Shown: positions 35,012 to 43,972 of the stretch, piece after piece
How positions within the stretch are numbered: the first letter of the stretch is position 1
Layout of the letters: each line of letters starts with the position of its first letter
Source of the DNA: Blautia hominis
GTDB taxonomy: Bacteria > Bacillota > Clostridia > Lachnospirales > Lachnospiraceae
NCBI GenBank assembly: GCA_002270465.1
Contig: NQOF01000010.1
Span: forward strand, 62,001 to 126,000
Reading direction: 5' to 3'
DNA length: 64,000 nt
Program-made: the position numbers and the translations under genes
The notes under the pieces: model-generated
Seen by the model: only the letters and a program-made list of their open reading frames with translations
What the model was told of the DNA's origin: nothing
Databases searched by the model: none

Positions 35012-35080
35012 ATTAATATGAAAAAGTGGAAAAGTCAATACTTATACAGAAAAAAGTAAAAGTTCTGCTATTGTACACAG

Positions 35081-35140
35081 GTCACTGTTCAGGAAACATT
35101 TTACCCAAGAGGATGCTGCTCCATGCGAAGTAAACGCCAT
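35081..35140 (+). mobile_element. Family B fragment, B3
   Basis: Begins GTCACTGTTCAGG and continues with ATTTTACCCAAGAGGATGCT and ATGCGAAGTAAA, clearly like the left half of copy B1. No matching right end was found, so it is truncated. Confidence 0.55.
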
Positions 35141-35164
35141 ATCCGGTCAATGCCAAAATGCTCT

Positions 35165-35307
35165 GTGTTTTTCACCCTGCGAGGCGGACTGCCCCTGTAA
35201 GGTGAAACACATCTGTAATGCAAACTCCCCCTGCATAGAGGAACTACCCTAAAGGCTGGAACTAGTCGGTAGGAAGGAAGTATCCCAAAGAAAGAAAACA
35301 TTACAGA
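35165..35307. ncRNA. Possible structured non-coding segment of unknown type
   Basis: GTGTTTTTCACC (35165-35176) pairs with GGTGAAACAC (35201-35210); TCTGTAATG (35212-35220) pairs perfectly with CATTACAGA (35299-35307), enclosing a smaller CTACC/GGTAG stem. There is no credible ORF. It could be a decayed RNA-like end of a transposon or a small RNA; transcription is not shown. Confidence 0.35.
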
Positions 35308-35516
35308 CGGCAGATGCAGATGGCAGAACTTGTTCATATTAAAAGGTGTTACGATTCAAAAAACCACGGGTGAAACATACTGTGACCAATAATAAAGTTA
35401 TCAAAAATATTTCCAGGCATAAAAAACCTGATTGCGGTACAGCTAAAATGGCGATATAATGAGAACTAACATTAGAGCAATTATCAAATACGCTCTGAAG
35501 CCGGGAGGATAGAAGT

Positions 35517-36221
35517 GTGTCATTTATAGAATTCCAAAATGTAAAAAAAATATACGGCAGCAAGAATGAGGTGGAGATCAGAGCGTTGGACAATGCCAGT
35601 TTTTCCGTGGAAAAAGGGGAGCTTGCAGTGATCCTGGGAGCATCCGGCGCGGGAAAGACCACTGCCCTCAATATTCTGGGCGGTATGGACAGTGCCACTG
35701 AGGGAGTAGTCATTGTAGACGGAAAACATGTAAATGAATTAAAGGCAAAGGATTTAGTCACATACAGACGTAATGATGTGGGGTTTGTATTTCAGTTTTA
35801 CAACCTTGTTCCAAATCTCACAGCCCTTGAAAATGTAGAACTGGCTGTTCAGATATGCAGGGATTCCCTGGATCCGGCTACAGTTTTGGGAAAAGTAGGG
35901 CTTGCAGAGAGAACCTCGAATTTTCCGGCACAGCTTTCCGGCGGTGAGCAGCAGAGGGTAGCAATAGCCAGGGCTATAGCCAAAAATCCCAAGCTTTTAC
36001 TCTGTGATGAACCAACAGGCGCTCTTGACTACAATACGGGCAAACAAATTCTTCAGCTTCTGCAGGATACCTGCCGCAAGGAGCATATGACGGTCATCAT
36101 TATTACCCATAATTCTGCGCTGGCGCCCATGGCTGACCGGGTCATCCGGTTCAGGAGCGGAAAAGTGACGGAGATCATAAAAAATCCATCCCCCATTCCG
36201 GTGGAAAAGATTGAATGGTAG
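35517..36221 (+). CDS. MacB/LolD-type ABC transporter ATPase, no adjacent permease
   Basis: 234 residues from a GTG start preceded by GGGAGG. Walker [11 protein letters not shown]-loop [15 protein letters not shown], signature LSGGEQQR, Walker [13 protein letters not shown] and H-loop ITHN are all intact. Family members work with an FtsX-like permease, normally the next gene. Here the next features are a MITE and proA, so the ATPase is an orphan or serves a distant permease. Confidence 0.9.
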   Translation: MSFIEFQNVKKIYGSKNEVEIRALDNASFSVEKGELAVILGASGAGKTTALNILGGMDSATEGVVIVDGKHVNELKAKDLVTYRRNDVGFVFQFYNLVPNLTALENVELAVQICRDSLDPATVLGKVGLAERTSNFPAQLSGGEQQRVAIARAIAKNPKLLLCDEPTGALDYNTGKQILQLLQDTCRKEHMTVIIITHNSALAPMADRVIRFRSGKVTEIIKNPSPIPVEKIEW

Positions 36222-36272
36222 CGTAAATGTAAAGCCTTTCATGGAGTGAATTTACAGGCCTGCTGAGACGTT

Positions 36273-36404
36273 GTAACAGTTCAGATAAGCTGAACCGTTA
36301 CGCATCCAGCCATTAAAAATCGCTTCGCCATGGGTTGGATAAAGCTGGCACTGCTTTTTCATACAGTCAGCGCAGTAAATGCACAGACCTGTCTGAACGG
36401 TTAC
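36273..36404 (+). mobile_element. Family A MITE-like element, copy A4
   Basis: 132 bp with GTAACAGTTCAG and CTGAACGGTTAC ends, flanked by a perfect 8-bp direct duplication GAGACGTT (36265-36272 and 36405-36412), which is direct evidence of insertion. The main stem here is ATCCAGCC/GGGTTGGAT instead of the GCAAAAATCC stem of A1, yet the pairing is kept. Confidence 0.85.
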
Positions 36405-36464
36405 GAGACGTTACAGAAATTTCACACATATATAATAGTAAAGAATAACAGGAGGATACATCAT

Positions 36465-37748
36465 ATGAATATAAAAGAAGCAACAAAAAAAATGAAACAG
36501 GATAGTTTCCGCATGGCAGCTCTCAGCCAGGAACAGAGAAATGCTGCTTTGGAGGCAGTGAGAACCGCACTTCTTGCAAATCAGGAGGCTGTCTTCCAAG
36601 CAAACCGTGAAGATATGGAAGCGGCAGAGAAAGCGGGAATTGCAGCTGCTGTGATGAAAAGACTCAAGTTTGATGAACATAAGCTCCAGGATGTGACCGC
36701 AGGGATTGCGGAACTTATCAATCTGCCGGATCCGCTCTCAAAAGTACAGCTTGCAAGAGAGCTGGATGAAGGGCTGGAATTATACCGGGTGACATGTCCT
36801 ATCGGTGTGATCGGTATTATATTTGAAGCCAGGCCGGACGCCCTGGTGCAGATTTCTTCCCTCTGTTTAAAAAGCGGAAACTGTGCCATCCTAAAAGGTG
36901 GGAAAGAAACAGCCAGGACAAACAAAGTTCTGTTTGATATCATCTATCAGGCCGCTGTCCAAGCAGGTGCGCCCCAGGGATGTATGCTGCAGGCCGAACT
37001 GCATAATGAAATTGATGAGCTTTTGTCCTGCCATGAGACAGTTGACCTCCTCATTCCAAGAGGCTCCAATCAGTTCGTACAATATATTATGAACAATACG
37101 AAAATACCGGTCATGGGTCATGCTGACGGTGTGTGTCATATATATGTGGACGAATCCTTTGAAGAACAGAAGGCAGTGCCAATCATCGTTGATGCTAAGA
37201 TACAGTATACAGCGGCCTGCAATGCTGTGGAGACCCTGCTTGTCAACAGGAAGATTGCACAGGAGTTTCTGCCAGTGATCAGCAAAGCCCTGGAAGAGAA
37301 CCATGTGAAGATCAGGGGAACCGCGGAAGTGTCAGAGATCATACCCTGTGAAATTATGGAGGAGGAGGCCTTTGATACGGAGTATCTGGACCTGGTGATC
37401 TCAGTGAAACTGGTGGACAATGTAGAGGAGGCAGTGGAACACATTAACAGATTTGGCTCCCACCATACGGATTGTATCATTACAGAAAACGAAGAGACAG
37501 CCCTGACCTTTATGCAGCTTGTGGATTCCGCAGGTGTTTACCGGAATTGTTCTACAAGGTTTGCCGACGGATTCCGTTACGGATTCGGTGCGGAAGTGGG
37601 GATCAGTACCGGGAAGATCCATGCCAGGGGTCCTGTGGGGCTGGAAGGTCTGGTAACTTACAAATATAAGCTGTTTGGCAGCGGACAGACGGTGGGAGAG
37701 TATGCAGGCGGTACAAAGCAGTTTCATTTTAAAGACCTGGAGGCATAA
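36465..37748 (+). CDS. proA: Gamma-glutamyl phosphate reductase
   Basis: NADPH-dependent reduction of glutamyl 5-phosphate to glutamate semialdehyde in proline synthesis. 427 residues from the ATG at 36465 (AGGAGG upstream); an in-frame start at 36330 lies in the MITE. The catalytic cysteine is in QYTAACNAVETLL; EARPDALVQISSLCLKSGNCAILKGG binds the cofactor. proB is not adjacent. Confidence 0.95.
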   Translation: MNIKEATKKMKQDSFRMAALSQEQRNAALEAVRTALLANQEAVFQANREDMEAAEKAGIAAAVMKRLKFDEHKLQDVTAGIAELINLPDPLSKVQLARELDEGLELYRVTCPIGVIGIIFEARPDALVQISSLCLKSGNCAILKGGKETARTNKVLFDIIYQAAVQAGAPQGCMLQAELHNEIDELLSCHETVDLLIPRGSNQFVQYIMNNTKIPVMGHADGVCHIYVDESFEEQKAVPIIVDAKIQYTAACNAVETLLVNRKIAQEFLPVISKALEENHVKIRGTAEVSEIIPCEIMEEEAFDTEYLDLVISVKLVDNVEEAVEHINRFGSHHTDCIITENEETALTFMQLVDSAGVYRNCSTRFADGFRYGFGAEVGISTGKIHARGPVGLEGLVTYKYKLFGSGQTVGEYAGGTKQFHFKDLEA

Positions 37749-37754
37749 TAAGGA

Positions 37755-38588
37755 ATGGTAAAAAAAGCAAAGACACTTCTGCTGAGTCTGACACCAATTG
37801 CACTTATGTATATCATCCAGATCCTTGTGGTATTTGGGGTGCAGTTTCTGATCATTTTTGCTGACCGTTTTTTGACCATGATCCACATATACCAGTCGCC
37901 GGTGCTGCAGTATGTGATAAATCAATATGTGTATATCATAAGTGCTGCATCCTATGGGCTTTTTCTGTTGGTGGGGTATTTCTGGTACCGCAGAGTGATG
38001 GCAGACAGACGGGCTGTTTATCTGGAGCGGGGGCATAAGCCGGTCCTGGATTCAGGGGCAATACTGGGTATCTTTTTTGTGGCCTTATTTATCCAGTTTG
38101 CAGTCAGCAGCCTTTTGAATATTCTTGCCGTGGTGGCCCCGGACCTGATGGGACAGTACATGGAAGTGATGGAAGGGCTGGGAATGTCAGAGCCATCCAT
38201 CATTTCCATGCTGTATGTGATCATTATGGCGCCTTTGGCGGAAGAACTGCTTATGAGAGGGCTTTGCCTGAAAATATTGGAAAATAGTTTCCCTTTCTGG
38301 GCTGCAAATTTCTTTCAGGCATTGTATTTCGGCATCTATCATATGAATCTGGTACAGGGGTGTTATGCTTTTGTGATGGGATTGATCCTGGGCAGGCTGG
38401 TAAAGAAATACGGTACCTTGAAGGCATCCATACTCTGTCACTTTATTATTAATTTCAGCGGACAGGTGATGTCTGTAATAAATTTCAGCATAATGGGAAT
38501 TTTCACAGGGGCGCTGGTATGCGCAGCAATTCTGGTGATTTTATTTATTTGGGAAAAAAGAAAAAACGAAGAGTATCTCTATAAATGA
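37755..38588 (+). CDS. CPBP-family intramembrane glutamic endopeptidase
   Basis: 277 residues with about seven transmembrane helices. The CPBP/Abi motifs are APLAEELLMRGLCLKIL (EExxxR), FGIYHMNLVQG (the catalytic histidine segment) and ASILCHFIINF. Such proteases act on membrane substrates; the target is unknown. It lies 6 bp after proA and ends at the terminator at 38643. Confidence 0.87.
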   Translation: MVKKAKTLLLSLTPIALMYIIQILVVFGVQFLIIFADRFLTMIHIYQSPVLQYVINQYVYIISAASYGLFLLVGYFWYRRVMADRRAVYLERGHKPVLDSGAILGIFFVALFIQFAVSSLLNILAVVAPDLMGQYMEVMEGLGMSEPSIISMLYVIIMAPLAEELLMRGLCLKILENSFPFWAANFFQALYFGIYHMNLVQGCYAFVMGLILGRLVKKYGTLKASILCHFIINFSGQVMSVINFSIMGIFTGALVCAAILVILFIWEKRKNEEYLYK

Positions 38589-38642
38589 TATAACAGCAGG
38601 TAAACCGACGAATCAGCTTTGTGGCAAATTATGATTGCAAGA

Positions 38643-38676
38643 GACGGTGGCTAAAAACAACAGCCCCGTCTTTTTT
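38643..38676 (+). terminator. Rho-independent terminator
   Basis: GACGGTGGCT pairs with AGCCCCGTC (one mismatch) over a 9-base loop, followed by TTTTTT. Confidence 0.82.
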
Positions 38677-38686
38677 GTATAAACAG

Positions 38687-38758
38687 TTGACAACTATCCT
38701 TGTCAAGTGCTATAATTGGTGACAAGAAAAGTTGTCAAAATGACAAAAAATTTTGTCA
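38687..38758 (+). promoter_or_regulatory. Promoter with three identical-form operators of the XRE/DUF3169 pair
   Basis: TTGACA (38687-38692) and TATAAT (38711-38716) are 18 bp apart. TGACAA-N6-TTGTCA occurs three times, at 38688-38705, 38720-38737 and 38741-38758, covering the -35, the start-site region and the leader. This is a textbook autoregulatory layout for the XRE protein encoded next. Confidence 0.82.
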
Positions 38759-38774
38759 CAAAGGAGGGATGGGA

Positions 38775-38993
38775 ATGTCGCTACACAACCGCCTGAAGGA
38801 ATACAGGGCAAAGCTGGATATCAACCAGCAGGAAATGGGGCGGCGCGTGGGAGCATCCCGGCAGACCATCAGCCTCATTGAGCGAGGAGATTATTCCCCA
38901 TCTGTGACTCTGGCATTGAAAATAGCCAAAGAGTGCGGGGCATCCGTGGAGGACATTTTCTGGTATGTGGAGGACGGGAATGAAGAAGCATAA
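38775..38993 (+). CDS. XRE-family transcriptional regulator
   Basis: 72 residues, one HTH_3 domain (RLKEYRAKLDINQQEMGRRVGASRQTISLIERGDYSPSV split across two helices). The ATG at 38775 is 6 bp after GGAGGG; the ATG at 38769 touches it. It overlaps the membrane protein gene that follows by 14 bp and probably binds the three TGACAA palindromes upstream. Confidence 0.9.
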   Translation: MSLHNRLKEYRAKLDINQQEMGRRVGASRQTISLIERGDYSPSVTLALKIAKECGASVEDIFWYVEDGNEEA

Positions 38994-39726
38994 AAAAGAG
39001 AAAAAAGGATATCTGGAATTTATTATGATCATTCTGGTCAGCGGTCTTATGGGCGGGGTAGGTACTATGATCATAGGAAAGCACGGCGGGGATGTGGAAA
39101 AACTGGGAAGCATCCTGGAGGCATTCATTGGTAAGGGCGCCTTTTGGCTCATAGTCCTTATGTCCATCCTGGGGAGTATTGCCAATACATACATGGTACT
39201 CACAGTCCGGAAGAAATTCCGTGAATGGGATGGAGAAGACGATGAGACAGCAGAACAGATTGAAAGATATAACAATCGCTGCCAGGGCATCATTTCATGC
39301 TGCGCCACAATGACAATGGTATTAAGCGGTGTTAACATTGTTTACGGACTTCACAGAAGTGAAAGTAAAGCCAGTCTTGCAGTCATCCCCACTTTGTTTG
39401 TGGGATACTGTTTATGGTCCGCCTTCTCGGAACATATTCTGGTTGAACAGACAAAGAAGATGAATCCTGAAAAGAAAGGAAATGCTTTGTCGCTGCATTT
39501 TAACCGGGACTGGGACAAAAGCTGCGATGAACAGGAGAAGGCCAGGATGTATGGGGCCGCTTATGTGGTATACAGAAAGTCCAATTGGCTTTATGCGGGC
39601 ATCTATATAGTTTTGCTTATGTGTTCTGTGGCAGTGGATATCGGTGTACTGCCGTTTCTTATGCTAGGAATTATCTGGACGTACCAGATTGTTCTATATA
39701 TGTGTAACTATGAAAAAAGACGTTAA
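38980..39726 (+). CDS. DUF3169-like membrane protein
   Basis: 248 residues from the ATG at 38980 inside the end of the XRE gene. Helices at about 12-32, 48-68, 105-125, 133-150, 195-212 and 220-240. The order of helices with an RKKFREWDGEDDET linker fits DUF3169, a family typically found beside small XRE regulators. No activity is known. Confidence 0.8.
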   Translation: MKKHKKEKKGYLEFIMIILVSGLMGGVGTMIIGKHGGDVEKLGSILEAFIGKGAFWLIVLMSILGSIANTYMVLTVRKKFREWDGEDDETAEQIERYNNRCQGIISCCATMTMVLSGVNIVYGLHRSESKASLAVIPTLFVGYCLWSAFSEHILVEQTKKMNPEKKGNALSLHFNRDWDKSCDEQEKARMYGAAYVVYRKSNWLYAGIYIVLLMCSVAVDIGVLPFLMLGIIWTYQIVLYMCNYEKRR

Positions 39727-39778
39727 GGGTAACGATCCGCTGCGGTTTCGTGGACAGTTGACGTTAAGGAAACTGGTG

Positions 39779-39838
39779 CTCCATCCTGTCAAAAACAAGG
39801 CCGCCGGCACTGACAGTCTTGTTTCTGATGGGATGGAA
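39779..39838. repeat. Short hairpin repeat shared with the 59.4-kb region
   Basis: TCCATCC and AACAAG pair with CTTGTT and GGATGGA around GCACTGACAGT. The loop side GCACTGAC-GTCTTGTTT and the GGATGGA that follows recur near 59437-59475, where the left arm differs. Confidence 0.45.
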
Positions 39839-39858
39839 CAGCAGAAGAGGAGGAGTAT

Positions 39859-40755
39859 ATGAGTTTAGTAGTGGAAAATCTGACAAAGCGGTTTGGAGAG
39901 AAAACAGCGGTTGACCATCTGTCCTTTTCCATGGAGACACCGGGGGTATTTGGCCTTCTGGGAACCAATGGGGCGGGCAAGACCACCACGATCCGGACCA
40001 TACTGGGGATTATGGAAGCTGATGAAGGAAAAGCCCAGTGGAATGGAAGAAAGATCAACAGGGAGACACTGGCTTTCGGCTATCTGCCGGAGGAGCGCGG
40101 CATCTATATGAAGACAAAGGTTCTGGAACAGCTTATTTATTTCGGGATGCTGCGCGGCATGAAGCGGGAAGCAGCGAAGAAAGCAGCCCTTGGCTATATG
40201 GAACGCCTTGGGGTGATGGAGTACAGAAATATGCCCGCAGAAAAGCTTTCAAAGGGAAACCAGCAGAAGGTGCAGCTGATATCTGCCATTATCCATAATC
40301 CGAGGCTTGTCTTTCTGGATGAACCTTTTTCCGGCCTGGACCCGGTGAACGGCAAAATGCTGAGGGATCTGGTGTCTGAGCTTGTGGAAGAGGGGAAATA
40401 TATTATTCTGAGTACGCATCAGATGGAGACCGTAGAAGAATACTGTAAGAACCTTCTGATCCTGAACAGGGGCAGAACAATCCTGCAGGGGAATTTAAAA
40501 GAGATTAAATCGGCGTTTGGCCATACCAATCTATGTGTTTCTGTAAATGCAGAGGTGGAGGAGATAGCCAGAGAAGAAGGACTGGACGTTTTTGAAGTGC
40601 GTGCCGCTGAGACAGAGTATAAAATCAATGGGGATGAGATGGCTCACAGATTCCTGAAAAGAATGCTGGATGCAGGGATCTACCCAAACAAATTTGAAAT
40701 CCGGGAACCATCTTTACAGGAGATTTTCGTCAGAAAGGCAGGGGAGACAGAATGA
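39859..40755 (+). CDS. ABC transporter ATPase, NatA-like
   Basis: 298 residues. Walker A GTNGAGKTTT, signature LSKGNQQK, Walker B LVFLDEPFSGLDP and H-loop STHQ are intact, with the C-terminal DUF4162-like segment common to NatA/YhaQ proteins. It overlaps the permease gene by 4 bp and powers it. Probable role: export of sodium or a toxic compound. Confidence 0.9.
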   Translation: MSLVVENLTKRFGEKTAVDHLSFSMETPGVFGLLGTNGAGKTTTIRTILGIMEADEGKAQWNGRKINRETLAFGYLPEERGIYMKTKVLEQLIYFGMLRGMKREAAKKAALGYMERLGVMEYRNMPAEKLSKGNQQKVQLISAIIHNPRLVFLDEPFSGLDPVNGKMLRDLVSELVEEGKYIILSTHQMETVEEYCKNLLILNRGRTILQGNLKEIKSAFGHTNLCVSVNAEVEEIAREEGLDVFEVRAAETEYKINGDEMAHRFLKRMLDAGIYPNKFEIREPSLQEIFVRKAGETE

Positions 40756-42035
40756 GACAGGTAACAACAGTATTTTCATACACCTTAAAAGAGGCAGCCA
40801 GAAAGAAAGCTTTTATTGTATCAACCGTGATCATTATGGTCATGGTGCTGGGTCTGTGTCTGGCTCCGCGGATCATATCAGCCGTGAAGGGCAGCGGCGG
40901 CGAGAAAGAGACGGGCACGGCAGGCACGGAAAATTCTTCAGAACAGATCGCTGTGGACGAAGATGCACCCGTCTGTTACCTGATCGACCAGACCGGGATC
41001 TTTGAGAAAAATCTGGATTCCTTGAGAAAGATATATATGGACAGGAATTTTAAGATTGCCTCAAAAGAGGAGGAGGAAGGCATCCGTGCTGAGATCAGAG
41101 AAAATGAAAATAACGCTCTGATCTCCATTGAGGAGAAGGACGGAGTTCCCTTTATCCATGTGGTAAATGCTAATTTCATGAAGGGAATAAGCGCTCAGAA
41201 AATATCAGATGAGTGTAATAAAATATGGCAGAAGAATGTCCTGGAGGAGAGTGGTGTGGACAGCCGGACCATTGAAGAATCCACGCTGTCTCTGCCATAC
41301 ACAGAGGAATCCGTAGGTGATATGGATGTTACAGGCTACATCCTGGGCCTGGCCGTGGTATTTATCATGTTTTTTGCAGTATATTATTACGGCTACGGCG
41401 TTGCCATGTCTGTGGCATCGGAAAAGACCTCCCGGGTTATGGAGACCTTGGTGGTCTCAGCAAAACCATCCAGGATCCTCATCGGAAAATGTCTGGCAAT
41501 GGGCGTCTTGGGACTGATCCAGATGGTGGTTATCATTGCCTTTGCAGTTATATGCTACACGGTATTTGTGCCTGCGAACTTTAATATAGGCGGAGTTGCA
41601 ATTAGTTTTTCCAGCATCACACCGTTCACGGTTTTCATTTTACTGGTTTATTTTATACTCGGATATGCATTGTATGCGGTGATGAATTCTGTATGCGGCG
41701 CGGCTGTGAGCAAGGTGGAAGACCTGAACTCAGCTATGATGCCTGTAATGTTTATCAGTCTTGGCAGCTTTTATCTGGGATATTTTACAGCTATCGCCGG
41801 AGGCGGAAGCAGCGGATTGGCCAAATTTGCCATGTATCTGCCGTTCTCCTCACCGTTTTCCGTACCGTTCACTCTGCTGACAGGCGGGATGAAGACAGGG
41901 GATCTGTTGGTTTCCATGGGCCTTCTCCTTCTCTTTATCATTGTGATCGCGGCAGTGTCGATCAGGGTGTACAGTGCATCTGTTCTCCATTACGGCAATA
42001 AGCTGAAAATGAAAGAACTTTTAAAAATGAGATGA
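40752..42035 (+). CDS. ABC transporter permease, NatB-like
   Basis: 427 residues: one N-terminal helix (about 20-40), a large extracytoplasmic domain (about 50-190), then five or six helices including GYGVAMSVASEKTSRVMETLVVSAKPS split around the membrane, the signature of ABC2_membrane_3/NatB permeases. Partner of the ATPase before it. Confidence 0.9.
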   Translation: MRQVTTVFSYTLKEAARKKAFIVSTVIIMVMVLGLCLAPRIISAVKGSGGEKETGTAGTENSSEQIAVDEDAPVCYLIDQTGIFEKNLDSLRKIYMDRNFKIASKEEEEGIRAEIRENENNALISIEEKDGVPFIHVVNANFMKGISAQKISDECNKIWQKNVLEESGVDSRTIEESTLSLPYTEESVGDMDVTGYILGLAVVFIMFFAVYYYGYGVAMSVASEKTSRVMETLVVSAKPSRILIGKCLAMGVLGLIQMVVIIAFAVICYTVFVPANFNIGGVAISFSSITPFTVFILLVYFILGYALYAVMNSVCGAAVSKVEDLNSAMMPVMFISLGSFYLGYFTAIAGGGSSGLAKFAMYLPFSSPFSVPFTLLTGGMKTGDLLVSMGLLLLFIIVIAAVSIRVYSASVLHYGNKLKMKELLKMR

Positions 42036-42056
42036 TCAATAGAATGCAGTAAAAAA

Positions 42057-42089
42057 GAGGGAACAGCCGGCTGGTCGTTCCCTCTTTTT
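42057..42089 (+). terminator. Terminator of the NatAB-like operon
   Basis: GAGGGAAC (42057-42064) pairs with GTTCCCTC (42077-42084), followed by TTTTT. Confidence 0.85.
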
Positions 42090-42101
42090 CATGAAATTAT
42101 T

Positions 42102-42235
42102 GTAACTGTCAAGTACCCTCACAGTTTCAGGCAAAAAATCCATGCAGATTCGCCTTTGGCGATGGGATTTTTGCTTGGCTGTGGTACACTTTCTTACGGT
42201 CAAGCAGTGAATGCGCAGACCTACGGAACCGTTAC
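42102..42235 (+). mobile_element. Family A MITE-like element, copy A3
   Basis: 134 bp, about nine tenths identical in the interior to A1, with worn ends GTAACTGTCAAGTA and TACGGAACCGTTAC. It is flanked by a perfect 8-bp duplication AAATTATT (42094-42101 and 42236-42243). It inserted at the end of nagB, whose stop codon lies just beyond the duplication. Confidence 0.85.
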
Positions 42236-42238
42236 AAA

Positions 42239-42967
42239 TTATTTAACTTTGGAAAGTGCCGCATTATCAGCAACGATTGTCACATCAGGATGAAGCTGCA
42301 GGATGGATGCAGGAACCTGAGGGGTGATCGGTCCGTTGATGATCTTGTTAAGGATTTCCGCTTTATCCTCACCGCTTACCACAACAAGGATTTTTTTAGC
42401 ACTCATGATGGTTCCGATACCCATGGTGTAGGCCTGTCTCGGTACATCAGATTCTTTTTCAAAGAAACGTTTGTTGGCCTGGATCGTGCTCTCTGTCAGG
42501 TCAACACAATGTGTGATCTTGGGGAATTCCTCTGCAGGCTCGTTAAAGCCAATATGTCCGTTGTGTCCAAGGCCCAAAAGCTGCAGATCAATGCCGCCCA
42601 GATCCTGGATGATCTGCTCATACATCTGGCAGGCTTTGTTGCTGTCCGCTTCCTGTCCGTCCGGTACAAAAGTATGGTCTTTGCGGATATTTACATGGTC
42701 GAACAGATTTGTATTCATAAAGTAACGGTAGCTTTGGTCATTTTCAGGGCTTAATCCTCTGTATTCATCCAGATTGCAGGAGGAAAGTGTGGAGAAATCC
42801 AAATCCCCGTTTTTATACCATTCAACCAGGTTCTTGTATGTGCCTACCGGTGTGGAGCCGGTTGCCAGACCGAGAACACAGTCAGGTTTTAATACAATCT
42901 GAGCAGCAATGATGTGTGCTGCTTTTTTGCTCATTTCATCGTAGTCTTTTGTTCTGTAGATTTTCAT
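42239..42967 (-). CDS. nagB: Glucosamine-6-phosphate deaminase
   Basis: Converts glucosamine 6-phosphate to fructose 6-phosphate and ammonia. 242 residues. GLATGSTPVGTYKNL binds phosphate; the catalytic region is LGLGHNGHIGFNEPAEEF, preceded by NLDEYRGL. AGGAGAATG precedes the ATG. It fits the amino-sugar salvage theme of the neighbouring NahK cluster. Its own promoter is at 43019-43047. Confidence 0.96.
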   Translation of the reverse strand: MKIYRTKDYDEMSKKAAHIIAAQIVLKPDCVLGLATGSTPVGTYKNLVEWYKNGDLDFSTLSSCNLDEYRGLSPENDQSYRYFMNTNLFDHVNIRKDHTFVPDGQEADSNKACQMYEQIIQDLGGIDLQLLGLGHNGHIGFNEPAEEFPKITHCVDLTESTIQANKRFFEKESDVPRQAYTMGIGTIMSAKKILVVVSGEDKAEILNKIINGPITPQVPASILQLHPDVTIVADNAALSKVK

Positions 42968-43018
42968 AACACATTCTCCTTTATTGCGAGCCCCCGTTTC
43001 ACCGTGCTCTTTTTCTTC

Positions 43019-43047
43019 ATTATAATATGAATAGTCTTGTAAAACAA
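43019..43047 (-). promoter_or_regulatory. Promoter of nagB
   Basis: On the minus strand TTGTTT (43047-43042), 17-bp spacer, TATAAT (43024-43019). Confidence 0.6.
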
Positions 43048-43052
43048 TGATA

Positions 43053-43076
43053 AAATTCTGAAAGAAGTTTCAGAAT
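43053..43076 (-). terminator. Terminator of the AraC gene
   Basis: ATTCTGAAA and TTTCAGAAT form a perfect 9-bp stem with a 4-base loop; on the minus strand it is followed by TTTTA. It overlaps the stop codon and separates araC from nagB. Confidence 0.75.
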
Positions 43077-43972
43077 TATGGCCTTTCGGCAAGCAGTTTA
43101 ATGGATGAGGCATATTCGGACGGGGTCATGCCTGAGAGCTTTTTGAACTGCCTGGAAAAATAATGGATGGAAGTATAGCCAAGGAAATCTGATATCTGCG
43201 TAAAATTGTGGTGATTCTCCCGGATGAGCTGTTTTGCCAGCTCGATCTTAAGCCGTGAGAAGTATTCAATGACACCACACTGGTTCTGCTCCCGGAAAAG
43301 CTTCTGAAGCTGGGAGCGGCCGATCAGGTTTTCTCTGCAGATCTCATCAATGGTCAGATGCTCACGGATATGTTCCTCCAGATAAGCGGTGATCCGCTTG
43401 TAAATGATGGCATCATTTTTCTGTTTGATGGATTTGACTACAGCAGGTGCAGTGCTGCGGCCTTTTAACTGCTCCCGCACAAGGTGTATGAGCAGATGTT
43501 CCAGATAGAGCTTGATCAGTTGTTCGGAACCGAAATCTGCCCCTGGGTGCCGTTCCATATGGGTAGTATACGGGTCATCAAGGGGTGTGGCAATGCAGTG
43601 TTTGGCTTCGTAAATGATCTGAGCCATGAGATAACGGGCTGTTTCACCGATTTCGGTTATAAGCCCCTCAAAATACTGCATGGCAGGAGAACTGCATTCA
43701 AATGAGATAACCACCAGGTTCGGCGCGATCCGGCCATTGGCCTTCAGGCTGTGGAATTCATTCGGTTTGTGGAAGGCAACCTGCCCCCTCTTCAATGTGT
43801 GGGGCCTGTCGCCGGCCATGATATCCACCTCTCCTTTATCAACGCAGACAAATTCCCAGAAATCATGGGATTCCCCGGGAAAATTAAAGTCACTCATATA
43901 TTCAAAATAGTGTATGGTGACAACTTTGGAGATACTGATATCTTCTCTTAATTCAAGACTTTCAAATGGCAT
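43076..43972 (-). CDS. AraC-family regulator with cupin sensor
   Basis: 298 residues from the ATG at 43972, which has GGAGG six bases upstream; the ATG at 44026 lacks this. An N-terminal cupin (EFVCVDKGEVDIMAGDRPHTLKRGQVAFHKP) precedes a double HTH (about 190-290: EHIREHLTIDEICRENLIGRSQLQKLF, FLGYTSIHYFSRQFKKLSGMTPSEY). It probably responds to a sugar and controls nagB or the divergent nahK cluster (inference). Confidence 0.88.
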   Translation of the reverse strand: MPFESLELREDISISKVVTIHYFEYMSDFNFPGESHDFWEFVCVDKGEVDIMAGDRPHTLKRGQVAFHKPNEFHSLKANGRIAPNLVVISFECSSPAMQYFEGLITEIGETARYLMAQIIYEAKHCIATPLDDPYTTHMERHPGADFGSEQLIKLYLEHLLIHLVREQLKGRSTAPAVVKSIKQKNDAIIYKRITAYLEEHIREHLTIDEICRENLIGRSQLQKLFREQNQCGVIEYFSRLKIELAKQLIRENHHNFTQISDFLGYTSIHYFSRQFKKLSGMTPSEYASSIKLLAERP

